From positions 666,373-730,372 of the forward strand of contig CAJNDT010003435.1 of the NCBI GenBank assembly GCA_905221615.1: a stretch of DNA of 64,000 nt. Reading direction: 5' to 3'. Below are positions 44,096-53,557 of the stretch, piece after piece. This DNA comes from Symbiodinium sp. CCMP2592. Its lineage: Eukaryota > Sar > Dinophyceae > Suessiales > Symbiodiniaceae. The position numbers and the translations under genes were made by a program. The notes beneath the pieces were generated by a model. It had not been told where the DNA came from. It was given only the letters and a program-made list of their open reading frames with translations, and searched no databases. Position 1 is the stretch's first letter. Each line of letters begins with the position of its first letter.

Positions 44096-44388
44096 GTGTG
44101 TGTGTGCCGCATGCCTGCACATGATTGACAACATAGCTCATACCAGATGCACTTGCAGGGAGAATGCACGGACGTTTTCGTTTACATCGTTTCATGGGAT
44201 TGCGAAAAAACAGTTAAAGCAAGACAACCAGCAGCGACGATTCTACAGCACAGTACAGCAGTTACAAGCGAACGAAACGATGTTTTCGAACCACCAGATG
44301 CAGCAGAGAAGGGCGGTCTGAGGGAGCTAGTCGCTCGAAAGGTGCCTCACGCGAGCGAAGATCAGAGTCGTTGTCATTGTAGACAGAC

Positions 44389-45763
44389 TTACTTCATAAA
44401 CTTGCGCATGTTATCAGCGCACAGTTCGCCAAACTTAAGCCATTGGTCCTCATTACGGTACCAATACTCATATTGAGCAGACCTCAGTTTGGCACATAGC
44501 TGTCTGCTACCAGCCTTGGTGTGCTGGTTCACTCTGACCCGGTCCTTCAAAAACCTCCAACAACGATCGATAATCTGTGTTCCAGACTTCACAACGATCT
44601 TTTTGTTGGACTTAGGGATCTTGTGGGTCACGACCTTGACATACTTCGGGTTCTGCCAGATGAACTTGCCGTTGCGCTTCACGCGCTTTTTGGCATGAAC
44701 TACCTTGTCGTGAATGACACCGTCGATCTTGGCCTTGTAGGACCGGGCCGCATCCGTGTGGAGGACAACCTTGCGGTCCTTGAGAAGCTTCGTTCCTAGG
44801 GTCTTCCACTCGGTGCGCCTGATTGCTCCTGGCCCTGGTGCTCGCTTGACAGTGAGTTTCGGCTTCAACCTGGAGAGTATGAGCGTTTCAGGGCGGCCTC
44901 GCTGGATTACCCCCGCCCACTGTTCCCACATGGTCGTGGTTTTGTTGTTCTTCACGAGGTGCTTGAAGTCCACATCCTGGGAAATATCCCTTCTGTCGAA
45001 TGTAGCTTCATCCTTGCATGTATTTGTTGAGTGTCTGAGAGCATTGTTTGTTTATGTCTTACTTCCGAAGCTTTATCTCTGAGATTCCACAATCTTTATT
45101 CGAAATACACCAAAGCCAGACAACATGATGTAGACGACAAGTTGCTGCTTCCACATCTTTCCAGGTTTTGCCGTCGCCAAACACGATGTTTTTCTCCTGC
45201 TTTTCCACGAATGCTTTACGAAGGTCGCAAATCCTCGTCTCCATGTCTTCGATAGCCTTGTGGTTCACATTCAAGAGGACGTGGATGGCTGGATGTGGTA
45301 CGCGTAGCAGTTTAAGTAGCAGAAGAGATGCTTGTATCTGGAGGCCCCGTGAAGATGAACCCGTTCCTTGGGTGAATACCGGATGCAAGTGGTGAGGGCT
45401 CACATACTTGTGGCAATGGCGGGAGCTGCACCGATGTTTGTACAAAGAGGTGCGCTTTTCCACACATAGGTCGGACAAGATGCCAACCTGACAGTGAGGG
45501 CACGTCTTCCCTTTCCACTTCGGCAAAATCTTGTCCGCCACGAGCATAGTGATAATCTTCTTGTCGCTGGCCATGAGGAGCTGAGGAAGACTGCGTTGCC
45601 ACTTGATCTGGTCCTTGCGTTGTCCGCGTGGACCAACAAGGAGTTGCTCTCGGACATACGGTGTGTCCTTCCACAACTTGTCCTTCTTGATGGCAGGCTT
45701 CTTCTGTGCAGCACGGAATTTGCCCTTCTTGTGGATGATGGGTTGCTTGCACACCTTTCCCAT
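44389..45763 (-). CDS. ISXO2/IS1595/Merlin-type DDE transposase, 413 aa, one GC-AG intron
   Basis: Exons 45,763-45,146 (206 codons) and 45,012-44,389, separated by a 133-nt intron with donor GCAACT and acceptor GCAAG|G. Splicing gives WKDVEA-DEATFDRRDISQDV, which restores the family's first catalytic Asp (residue 207). Before it are a zinc-binding region (Cys 88, 91, 112, 117 with neighbouring His) and a helix-turn-helix-like segment (about residues 130-185). The second catalytic Asp is in VVLHTDAARSY (293). The third position is Asp 355 in GTQIIDRCWRFLK, followed by Trp +3 and Lys +7, the spacing of the family's E..W...K motif. Length is within the usual range for eukaryotic Merlin transposases. 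The frame is intact, so it may be active. It lies between the hairpin minisatellite and the helicase-like gene, on the same strand. Confidence 0.8.
45013..45145 (-). other. 133-nt GC-AG intron in the transposase gene
   Basis: Starts GCAACTTG and ends ATGCAAG, followed by exon base G. The in-frame read-through hits a stop, and skipping it joins two halves of a conserved catalytic motif. The GC donor and AG|G acceptor are typical of dinoflagellate introns. Confidence 0.75.
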
Positions 45764-46189
45764 GGGTGGACAAAGCTAGAAGAAAACGGACTGGCTCTTG
45801 AGATGCTGCAAGACTCAGAAGCAGAATGCAGATTTGTTGGGAAGCAACGTGTCTTGATACTAAGCCACGATGTCAGACAAGACTGTGCTGCACAATGGAG
45901 CATGTTGATTCAAGTGCATACTGTTCGCAAGGATTTTTTCTGTCTGTGCAAGGCTGCGATCGGAGATTGACTCGTATGTATACGTGTTCTCTGAACAAAA
46001 AGGCAGTTATGTAATCATGCATAGTCACGGCAAGAATCTCGTGTAGTTACATGAAGATACCCGTTGTGCAAGAACACGATACTCAAAATACGAGTGTCAC
46101 ATCGTTGTCGACTGCACGATGGCTGTGAGATTAGCACTCAGATGTCTCAGATGTTGTTCTTGACTCTCAGATGTGCTGGATGCTGGGTT
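45764..46189. other. Spacer between helicase-like and transposase genes
   Basis: About 420 bp with no further supported frame. It should hold the 3' end of the helicase-like transcript and the 5' region of the transposase. I see no distinct terminator or promoter motif. Confidence 0.5.
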
Positions 46190-48613
46190 TCACTGGTGGT
46201 CGTCCTTCGCGAGTTCCTCCGCGACCAAAGCGTCGAGCTCTTGTGATAGATCATCCATAGGATCGCGGATAGGCGACGCAATGTCCATCTCACTGCCGGG
46301 ACTGGAAGGTGGAGGATTTGGAATGTGAGGGCCACGCGGATCGGCAGAAGTTGCAGATGTCTTTGGCGATGGGACCTTCGATTTCGGAGAAGGCCACGGA
46401 GATGAAGACCTGGGCTTTGCACATGCCGCAGAAGATGGCGAAAGGTCGAGTTGTACATCTGACTTTTGAAGAATAGATGCAGTCACCGGTCGGGGAGATG
46501 CTTTGGGGGATGCCTTTGACGGAGATGCAGCTGATGATGAGTCTGAGATGTTAATCTGCAGAGGTCTGTTGCCAGATGATCTTTTTAAGTTTGCAAACAT
46601 TGCCTTGACGTCCTCCGGCTCTTTTTTTATGGTGACCTTAGTACAAGAAAAGCACACAACCATAAGAGAAAACAAAAAAAACAATCATAGTAAAAAACCT
46701 AAAACCTCAAACCCTCACCATACCAGCCTCAGCCGAGAAACGCTTGGAGCAGACATCTGGGGATTGAGGTCTACTGCATGAGATTCCTGCTTCGGTTTAT
46801 CTTCGTCATGGTGGTGCTCGTCATGACTGGTCTCGTTGGTGAGCAGAGCATTGGAAGACCGCACAGATTTGAGGCGCTTGGCAGGGAGGCTAGCTGGAGC
46901 ATCTTGGCAGAGGTCGGGATAGAAGACGGTCGTGGCGTCGATGTTGGCGAGCTCAGGACGGCACTCACGCACAACTTTTTTACCAGAGAAGTCCTTTTGC
47001 ATAACTGTGTAACACCGGCCAACCGCTTCACCGTCGAGGGCGGCTTGCAACAAGTTGAGCGACCATTGTAAGTTGACGCTGTGGTTGGGCGGCAGCTTGG
47101 AGAGATTACCCTTCTTGTAGGCGTCGAAGATTGGCCTGGCGCACGGCGACACCATGCCGAGGTCATCGGAAGGCCAAGCATGCCGTTTGACTGGTGCTTG
47201 CTGTGTGCCTGGAGGACGAACATAGATGCCCATGTCTGTGAACACGACGATGGCAGACCGCTTGAAAACGGCAATCAGATCTTCATCATTGAAGTCTTTG
47301 TGAAATGAAGGACGCACCAAGTCGTAGAAGGTCTTGAAGTCAACCTGATCAGAAGATACATTCTTGTCCATGGGCTTGGCGGCTTGGTGGTCGTAGGGGT
47401 TCGAGCACACCTGACAAAACTGATTCTTTTCATACGATGACGCATTGTATCGCGCCATGGTCTTGCGATCCACACCCGACACTTCCAAAATAGCTTTCAC
47501 CGATGCAGGGAGCTCTGTTGGAAGGTTGCCATCGTCGTAGACGCGCGGCTTTGTCCGACGCCCCATCTCCTTCCGGAAGTAGTCTAGATGATTTGCCGTC
47601 TGGAATGTAGGCCCCTGGTGGTCACGACCCTCTTGGAGCAGCCAATAAGCGGAAAGAACCTTTGCGAGTGTGTAGGACAGCGGGCTTTTGCCAACATAGG
47701 ATTTACCAATCCAGATGACACCGCTCTCGATGACATAAGGCAAGACCGGTGCGATGACTAGGTTGATGGCCCACGGAGTGAAGTCTACGAGAGTGAGCGG
47801 CCAGTCTGCGATAGTTTTCGCTTGCGACCCTTTGTCCGCCAAACAACGAAGATATTCTTTGATAGTGCCCCTGTCCCACCGAAACAACGGTCCGTTTGGA
47901 TCATTGACTTGCTCCTCCGTCCAAGATGTGAACTCGCCGTTGGAATTTTCCTGCGGCCCGTGCTCCTTCAGGAAGGTGAAGCCTTTGCGGATGTCTTCCG
48001 TTTCCTTCACCGGCTTGGTGCTTGCATTCCCAGGGACGAGTTGGTGGTACCGAACCTGAAACCCACCCAAGCCTTCCAATAGATATTGTAAGGCACGAGA
48101 ACCTTCACGGAAATTCTTCTGGTAGTTAATCTCCAAAGGCCTCCCCGTGCACATCGTTTTAATGGTTGAACTCATCATCCTGGTGCCGTCGGCGAACCTG
48201 ACATGCTTCACAATATCCCATTTGTTCGCCCCTTTTGGCAGCAAGAACAATTGCATGGTGTAGGGATGGAGATTGTTACCTTTCATCTTGATTGGCTCAG
48301 GGAGATCGCTGTACCTCTGCTGCTTGAAGAGAGTTTCGATGATTTTGAGGTCTAGGTCACCCTCGTAGTCCATCAAAACTTCCAAAAACTGCACCTTTTT
48401 GTTCATACTGTCCACGATCTCGTCTTTTGCAGGCAGGTCCCCGATCTTGATGGCACCAATGGGCTTATTCACTACCAACGGCTTGTCCAAAGTCATGATT
48501 TTCATACCATCGGTGATGCCAATGGCTTCTTCCCATGTAGTTGTGCCGTCCAAAGTAGCTTCGTTCATGGATTGCGCGAGTGACACCGACCTCTGCGGTG
48601 GCAAGGACGCCAT
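46190..48613 (-). CDS. SF3 helicase-like ATPase, 778 aa, one intron
   Basis: Exons 48,613-46,724 (630 codons) and 46,636-46,190, separated by an 87-nt GT-AG intron (donor GTATGG, acceptor CTAAG|G). I start at MASLPPQRSV because the frame further upstream runs into the inverted-repeat array. Residues 303-310 are GKSYVGKS, a Walker A loop. KPRVYDDGNL (355-364) fits Walker B with two Asp. FCQVCSN (399-405) fits SF3 motif C with its invariant Asn. Spacing A to B is about 50 and B to C about 45, within the range of SF3 helicases of small replicons. A basic stretch (RKTMAR, 383-388) may hold an arginine finger. The C-terminal 150 residues are Ser/Pro/Lys-rich and probably disordered. No HUH nuclease motif is visible. 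It is probably involved in replication or transposition of the element; this is inference. Confidence 0.65.
46637..46723 (-). other. 87-nt intron in the helicase-like gene
   Basis: GTATGG at the 5' end and TACTAAG|G at the 3' end. The phase is zero on both sides and the downstream exon reads VTIKKEPEDVKAMFANL, protein-like and in frame to a stop at 46,190. Confidence 0.6.
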
Positions 48614-48769
48614 GAGCGACACAAGGGGGCAAAAGCTACAGCAAAATAACTTGAGCGAGTAGTCTGCATCAAGAACATTTGCTTCTGACACCATCATTCT
48701 GCACGAGACATCGTCTGATTCATGAGACTGTGCATCGTGGCAGGTCTTCAGAGTTACCGGTGTCTCAAA

Positions 48770-49640
48770 CATTGGTTTTTTGAGACCCTCTCGAGACTTG
48801 GGAGCTTCAGAGCTTTCAAAGACTGGAAGGGTTTCAAAAAAATCCATCTTTCGCTATCGAAAAACAGCGAAACCTTGAGAGAGTCTCAAAAAAACCTAAA
48901 AAACCAATCGTGGCAGGTCTTGGGAGTTACCGGTGTCTGAAACATTTTTTTTTTGAGACCCTCTCGAGACTTGGGAGCTTCAAGGCTCTCAAACACTGGA
49001 AGGGTCTCAAAAAAAACAATCTTTAGAAGATCCGGTATTGGTTTTTTTGAGACCCTCTCGAGACTTGGGAGCTTCAGAGCTTTCAAAGACTGGAAGGGTC
49101 TCAAAAAAACCAATCTTTAGCTATCGAAAAACAGCGAAACCTTGAGAGGGTCTCAAAAAAACCTAAAAAACCAATCGTGGCAGGTCTTCGGAGTTACCGG
49201 TGTCTGAAACATTGGTTTTTTTGAGACCCTCTCGAGACTTGGGAGCTTCAGGGCTCTCAAACACTGAAAGGGTCTCAAAAAAACCAATTTTTGGAAGATC
49301 AGGCTTTCTGAAGAGTGTACGGGATTGGTTTTTTTGGTTTTTTTGAGACCCTCTCAAGGTTTCGCTATTTTTCGATAGCGAAACATTGGTTTTTTTGAGA
49401 CCCTCTCGAGACTTGGGAGCTTCAGGGCTCTCAAACACTGAAAGGGTCTCAAAAAAACCAATTTTTGGAAGATCAGGCTTTCTGAAGAGTGTACGGGATT
49501 GGTTTTTATTGTTTTTTTGAGACCCTCTCAAGGTTTCGCTATTTTTCGATAGCGAAACATTGGTTTTTTTGAGACCCTCTCGAGACTTGGGAGCTTCAGG
49601 GCTCTCAAACACTGAAAGGGTCTCAAAAAAACCAATCTTG
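48770..49640. repeat. Array of six long inverted repeats upstream of the helicase-like gene
   Basis: Each palindrome begins with GGTTTTTTTGAGACCCTCTC and ends with AGGGTCTCAAAAAAACC, with about 40 bp of CGAGACTTGGGAGCTTCAGG-type sequence between. Centres are near 48,810, 48,980, 49,077, 49,248, 49,423 and 49,598. The last three units are 174 bp apart and nearly identical. Between palindromes lies a smaller hairpin TTTCGCTATTTTTCGATAGC/GAAA. The frame across it (ETLSVFESPEAPKSREGLKK repeated) has the period of the DNA repeat and is not treated as coding. The position next to a helicase-like gene suggests an origin-like or transposase-binding array. Confidence 0.8.
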
Positions 49641-49892
49641 GGAAGATCAGGCTTTTGGAAGAGAGTAAAGAGAAGCATGTCAAGTTTCACGTCCAGTTAC
49701 ATGTGCATGTGCACGTACACATTCACGTACAGTGTTTTCTGCATGCACATGTAGACATACACAGCAAGACGAACAACACTATACCGGCGCACTGGACATG
49801 CGAACGAAACCAAAAGAACAAAAAACGAAGGAAGCAGTGAAGAACTTGACCATGCACTCGAGGATCGCACCTGCAGCAAGGCTTGAGGGTGT

Positions 49893-49915
49893 GGATTCCG
49901 GGGGGGGGGGGTACC

Positions 49916-49948
<33 letters not shown>

Positions 49949-49985
49949 TTTATATACTTTTCTATAGATATGTAGATCTATAACA
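49893..49985 (-). repeat. Right terminal inverted repeat of the 7.4 kb element
   Basis: GGATTCCGGGGGGG, GGTACCATA, a TA run, TACTTTTCTATAG, TGTAGATCTATAACA: the inverse order of the left end. Confidence 0.8.
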
Positions 49986-50241
49986 CCGAGACCTTAACGG
50001 CGGCAGTCGTTGATACTGAAGACCGTAGTCAAGCCTCAGAGCAATGTAACTTTGTTTACGAAAACCCCTCGGAATTGCATGTATTGACAGAGTAGGCTTC
50101 AAGATGATATCGTTTCTTGGTCGGCTCCCGCGCAGTCTTGTTCTTATTGTGCTAGTCAAGGCCAGGTTTGAAAAAAAAACGGAGTTCGTGGTTCATGACC
50201 TGAAGCCATAGGACAGCAAATTTTCTTCGAACACCGACGCA
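49986..50241. other. Right flank of the element, no feature
   Basis: Unique sequence. No duplicated target site, hairpin copy or supported frame. Confidence 0.5.
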
Positions 50242-50790
50242 ATGCTCTCGCATCTCAACCGGTCCCGTGCGCGGTACGAGCTTCAGTCGGCAGATGTTAA
50301 TTCTGCCGAGGGACTGAGGTCGCCGCTGCCCGACCTGGAGCCGCGGTCGGGTGCGGCTGTCGTCTCCCGGCCCTCTTCGACGGCTGCGGATACCGGCGCG
50401 GATTCGGACGGGGAAGGCTCCCCGACGAGCGTCTGTTCCGTTTACACGGTGTTCTCGTCCGAGACCGAAGAGGCCATCAGGGGGGGCGTGGACACAACGC
50501 GACTCTATGCTCGTATACTGGCTGCCATCATCGCGCGCGCTCGTCGGCGGCTCCTCGCGTGTCCTGAGCAAGTTGTGTTCTTGCAGAGACCACTAGCAGC
50601 GGCCGTAGCATTGCACTTGCGGGGGGTGCGGATTCTCAGAGCATCGATTTTTCGCCGGCTGCACGATCTGCGTCGCATGGATGCGTTCGAAGAACGCGAA
50701 GTGCGTCTAGTCATTGCGGATTTATTGTTTGCTCTGAGATTGACGGCGCCGGACGGCGGACGAATCTCAGGATCATTGGCAGACCGCTGA
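50242..50790 (+). CDS. Unrecognised protein, 182 aa
   Basis: ATG start; the N-terminal half is Ser/Asp/Glu-rich and probably unstructured. The C-terminal half is helical and Arg/Leu/Ala-rich (ARILAAIIARARRRLLACPE, LVIADLLFALRLTAPDGG). No motif recognised. It could be a single-exon gene or a 5'-truncated fragment next to the element's insertion site. The antisense frame (139 codons) is less protein-like. Confidence 0.35.
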   Translation: MLSHLNRSRARYELQSADVNSAEGLRSPLPDLEPRSGAAVVSRPSSTAADTGADSDGEGSPTSVCSVYTVFSSETEEAIRGGVDTTRLYARILAAIIARARRRLLACPEQVVFLQRPLAAAVALHLRGVRILRASIFRRLHDLRRMDAFEEREVRLVIADLLFALRLTAPDGGRISGSLADR

Positions 50791-51122
50791 GCCTGCGGGT
50801 CCCGGAGCTGTCACTTCCAGGCTAATTCGTAATTCCCTTTGCAAACGTTTAATGGAAGGCTCGGTTGGAAGCGGTCGCAAAGCAGCTTTTCATTGTATCT
50901 TTGCATCTTTGGGAATCATAGGAGTCAAGAAGCATAGTCCGTGCCAGGTTCGTGGAGCTTCGCAGGACCTGCAGTGCGGAGTCCTTGGTTGGATCAGGCG
51001 CACCCGTCGAAGTTGCATGTTCTGTTTGGCCGCAAGGTCCTTTTATTGGCGTCTGCACGCACTTGCATTCTCCAGGCCATTTGGGCTCTTTGAGTTTGGA
51101 AAGTGCCCTTGTCCTTTCGGCC
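50791..51122. other. Intergenic stretch before the MULE cluster
   Basis: Nothing supported; short frames only. Confidence 0.4.
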
Positions 51123-51152
51123 GGAGCTTCGGCTGCTGGCCAAGCTAAGTCG
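51123..51152 (+). repeat. CTCGGCTT hairpin element, copy 18
   Basis: GGAGCTTCGGCTGCTGGCCA then AGCTAAGTC, ending 9 bp upstream of the ATG at 51,161. Confidence 0.6.
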
Positions 51153-51160
51153 TCCAAGCG

Positions 51161-51751
51161 ATGAAGCGACCTGCAGCAATGCTCGAGACGAATGCTTCTT
51201 CCGGGGAGTCGGGCCAATGCTTCTCTAACAGTGGGCGTTTCAAGCTTCGCCACACCGAAATAGTTGCAGGCCTGCAGTATCCCGGCTTGAAAGCCTTGGC
51301 GGAGCGCTGGTGCGCCACGTCCGTTCCCCTTCGGTACACGGCCATCAAATCCAGCAAGAAGACCGCTCCGAAGAAAGGATGTGCGGATTTTCTCCGCATG
51401 GAGTTTTGGTGCAACTCTTGCATCCATTGTCACGGAAGGAAAGGGTGGCGTGGCTTTGCATCGTACGAGAAGGAAACTGTCCGCATCTACACCACCGAGG
51501 ACTCGGAGCACGGCAACTGGGACTACAAGTACGGAGGGCGACAGAAAGGTCTCGACTCGACCGCGAAGGCTCTGGTCAGGCAGGGCGTGCAGAACTTTCC
51601 GAACAACCACGAAGTGGCGGAGTTTGTTTGTCGGCACTTGCCGTCGGGGGTTGAGTGGCCGGAAGAGAAGAATTTGAGGTTATTCATTGAGAACTACCGC
51701 AGGAGGTTGCATCGCAAGGCTCCTCCGCCGCTGCCCATCGGAGCAGCCTGA
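51161..51751 (+). CDS. Free-standing MULE-type DNA-binding domain, 196 aa
   Basis: Homologous to residues about 45-195 of the intact transposase at 54,187: ERWCATSVPLRYTAIKSSKK, FWCNSCIHCHGRKGWRGFAS and SEHGNWDYKYGGRQKG correspond to KWCATAFKGRTMAIKSSK, WCNSCIKCHKNKGWQGF and SEHGNWDYRYG. This CxxCxxC(H)...HGNW pattern is the zinc-binding (WRKY-GCM1/FLYWCH-like) domain of Mutator-like transposases. The catalytic core and SWIM finger are absent. The frame is open with its own ATG and stop, so it could act as a DNA-binding repressor or a domesticated factor. It could also be a truncated relic. Confidence 0.6.
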   Translation: MKRPAAMLETNASSGESGQCFSNSGRFKLRHTEIVAGLQYPGLKALAERWCATSVPLRYTAIKSSKKTAPKKGCADFLRMEFWCNSCIHCHGRKGWRGFASYEKETVRIYTTEDSEHGNWDYKYGGRQKGLDSTAKALVRQGVQNFPNNHEVAEFVCRHLPSGVEWPEEKNLRLFIENYRRRLHRKAPPPLPIGAA

Positions 51752-52099
51752 GGACTCGTGATCTGCCGTCGGGGGCGGAGTGGCCGGAAGAGAAGAACTT
51801 GACGTTTCTCATCGATAACCACTGTTGGAGCTCGCACAGCAAGGCTCCTCCGTGGCTGCCCATCTGAGCACCCTCAGGGCTCGTTCCCTCCCGGTTAATG
51901 TCAGCAATTAATTAATTCATTTCGTGGACGTTTCACGGATGCAGACGTGTATGCAAGCGAGAGAACACGAGTTTTCCGTTGCCGGCATCCACATTGAAGC
52001 TTTTCGCGTTAGCCGTGATCGCAGTTCTCGAGCTTACTGCATTCATTCTTGCAAAGTCACGCTTTTGCAATCTTTTGGCTCGAACCGTGCCACGCAGGA

Positions 52100-52126
52100 G
52101 GCTTCGGCTGATGGCCAGGCCAAGAA
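52100..52126 (+). repeat. CTCGGCTT hairpin element, copy 19
   Basis: GGCTTCGGCTGATGGCCAGG then CCAAGAA. Right arm decayed. Confidence 0.5.
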
Positions 52127-52151
52127 ATTATACATGTGAGTTTTTGGGTCG

Positions 52152-52180
52152 GGGTTTCGGCCGCCGGTCAGGCTAAGTCG
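52152..52180 (+). repeat. CTCGGCTT hairpin element, copy 20
   Basis: GGTTTCGGCCGCCGGTCAGG then CTAAGTCG, 9 bp upstream of the ATG of the frameshifted copy at 52,189. Confidence 0.5.
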
Positions 52181-52188
52181 TCCGAGCG

Positions 52189-52590
52189 ATGAAGCGATCT
52201 TCAGCAGCGCTCGAGACGAAAGCTTCTTCCGGGTCGTCGTGGCAATGCTTACGCAAGACTGGGCGTTTCAATCTTCGCGATGCCGAAAGTGGTGTAGGCC
52301 TGCAGTATCCTGGCATGAAAGACTCGTTGGAGCCCCGGCGCGCTACGGCCGCTCCCCTGTTCGCTGCAGGGCCATCACATGCAGCAAGAAGACCGCTTCG
52401 AAGAAGGGATGTGCTGATTTTCTTTGCGCGGAGCTTGGTGCAACTTTTGCATCCAATGTCACGGAAGGAAAGGCTGGCGTGGTTTTGCATCGTACGAGAA
52501 GGAGACCGTCCGCGTCTACATCACCGAGGACTTGGAGCACGGCAACTGGGACGACAAGTATGGAGGGCGACAGAAAGGTCGCGACTCGAC
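52189..52590 (+). pseudogene. Frameshifted copy of the MULE DNA-binding domain
   Basis: The first about 65 codons match the 51,161 protein in one frame, and then the match moves to the frame that includes WCNFCIQCHGRKGWRGFASY and EHGNWDDKYGGRQKG. One Cys of the WCNSC motif is kept (WCNFC) but Tyr of WDYKY is Asp. The copy ends by junction with unrelated or internal transposon sequence at about 52,595. Confidence 0.65.
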
Positions 52591-52892
52591 TAGATTGGGC
52601 AATTACAGCAGTCCGCAGGAAAGGCAACGACGAGGCATTCCAGCCAGGTTCCGGCGCGGTCGCATTCTGCCGCCTCTTCAGGGTCTCTCTGTTGCTCTAT
52701 GAAATATGCGAAAGCGTAGGCAAGCGAAGTGAAATGCTCTGTTCTGCTTTGGGCCTTTCGCTTCGCTCCGCCGAGGTCTGCAACGCGCAGCCTTCGTCCT
52801 GCACGTACTAGTCATATTTATGCAAAACTAATGCATACATATAGCTTGGCTGGAAGTGCGGCGTCGTGTTGCACGGAATCCTACAGCATCCC

Positions 52893-52924
52893 AGGCCTCG
52901 GCTGCTAGCCAGGTCAAGCTGTCG
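52893..52924 (+). repeat. CTCGGCTT hairpin element, copy 21
   Basis: AGGCCTCGGCTGCTAGCCAG then GTCAAGCTGTCG. Confidence 0.7.
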
Positions 52925-53151
52925 CTCTCCATTTTATTCTTTGCTAGGGCATGACGAAGTCGAAGCGGCCTGCAGCAAAGGCAACGGAAGTTTCAGAACG
53001 ACCACGAAGTGGTGGATTTTCATAAGCCGGCACTTGCCGTCGGGGGTGGAGTGGCGGGAAGAGAAGAACCTCATTCTTCATTGATAAATACTGCAGCACG
53101 TGTATACATCTCTCGATTGTAAGTGCGGTGCCGCTTCACACTGCAGGCCCC

Positions 53152-53183
53152 AGGCCTCGGCTGCTAGCCAGGTCAAGCTGTCG
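53152..53183 (+). repeat. CTCGGCTT hairpin element, copy 22
   Basis: Identical to copy 21 over the element. Confidence 0.7.
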
Positions 53184-53356
53184 CTCTCTTTTTTTTTGTT
53201 TGCTAGGGCATGACGAAGTCGAAGCGGCCTGCAGCAAAGGCAGTGGAATTTTGGGTGGAGTGGCGGGAACAGCAGAACCTCATTTTTCATTGATAGTTAC
53301 TGCAGGACGCGTATCAAACTCTCGGTTCTAAGTGCGGTGTCGCTTCACACTGCAGG

Positions 53357-53389
53357 CCGGGTGTCGGCCGCCGGCGAGGTCAAGCCGTC
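53357..53389 (+). repeat. CTCGGCTT hairpin element, copy 23
   Basis: GGGTGTCGGCCGCCGGCGAG then GTCAAGCCGTCC. Confidence 0.55.
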
Positions 53390-53524
53390 CTTTCTGTTTT
53401 CTTTTCCGCACGACTCGGTTCGAAGTCACTGCCATTTTACAGGGCATGTACCACTTATTCTTATGCAAAACACATGCACACAAATCAGTCGGCTCGAAGT
53501 GCGGTGTTGTATGGCGCTGCGTCC

Positions 53525-53557
53525 CAGGCCTCGGCTGCTAGCCAGGTCAAGCTGTCG
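53525..53557 (+). repeat. CTCGGCTT hairpin element, copy 24
   Basis: Same sequence as copies 21 and 22. Confidence 0.7.

Larger units (their letters stand above)
42601..49985. mobile_element. 7.4 kb TIR-bounded element with ISXO2/Merlin-type transposase and SF3-like helicase
   Basis: The left end TGTTATAGATCTACA at 42,601 is matched inverted at the right end (TGTAGATCTATAACA, ending 49,985). Inside each end, in the same inward order, come CTATAGAAAAGT, a (TA)n run, TACCCCCCCC and CGAATCC/GGAATCC. The arms are about 85 bp with slippage in the TA and C runs. Everything between is different in style from its flanks: all three supported genes are on the - strand, and there are no copies of the CTCGGCTT hairpin. 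No clean target-site duplication is visible next to the ends (left flank GAGTGTTTA, right flank CCGAGACCT). Contents, right to left, are an inverted-repeat array, the helicase-like gene, the transposase gene, a hairpin minisatellite and a small spliced gene. Confidence 0.75.

Noticed and set aside
46190-48613. HUH-type Rep endonuclease fused to the helicase
   Set aside because: No His-hydrophobic-His motif with a downstream Tyr in a suitable context was found in the N-terminal 290 residues.
49163-49690. 175-codon frame with repeated ETLSVFESPEAPKSREGLKK units
   Set aside because: The peptide period is the DNA palindrome period, and the same array read elsewhere gives other peptides. It is treated as repeat, as is the first part of the frame continuing into the helicase gene (48,614-48,847).
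42590-49995. Target-site duplication of the 7.4 kb element
   Set aside because: A CCGAG word lies near both ends but at different distances (7 bp from the left end, directly at the right end). It is also part of the local hairpin family, so it is not accepted as a duplication.
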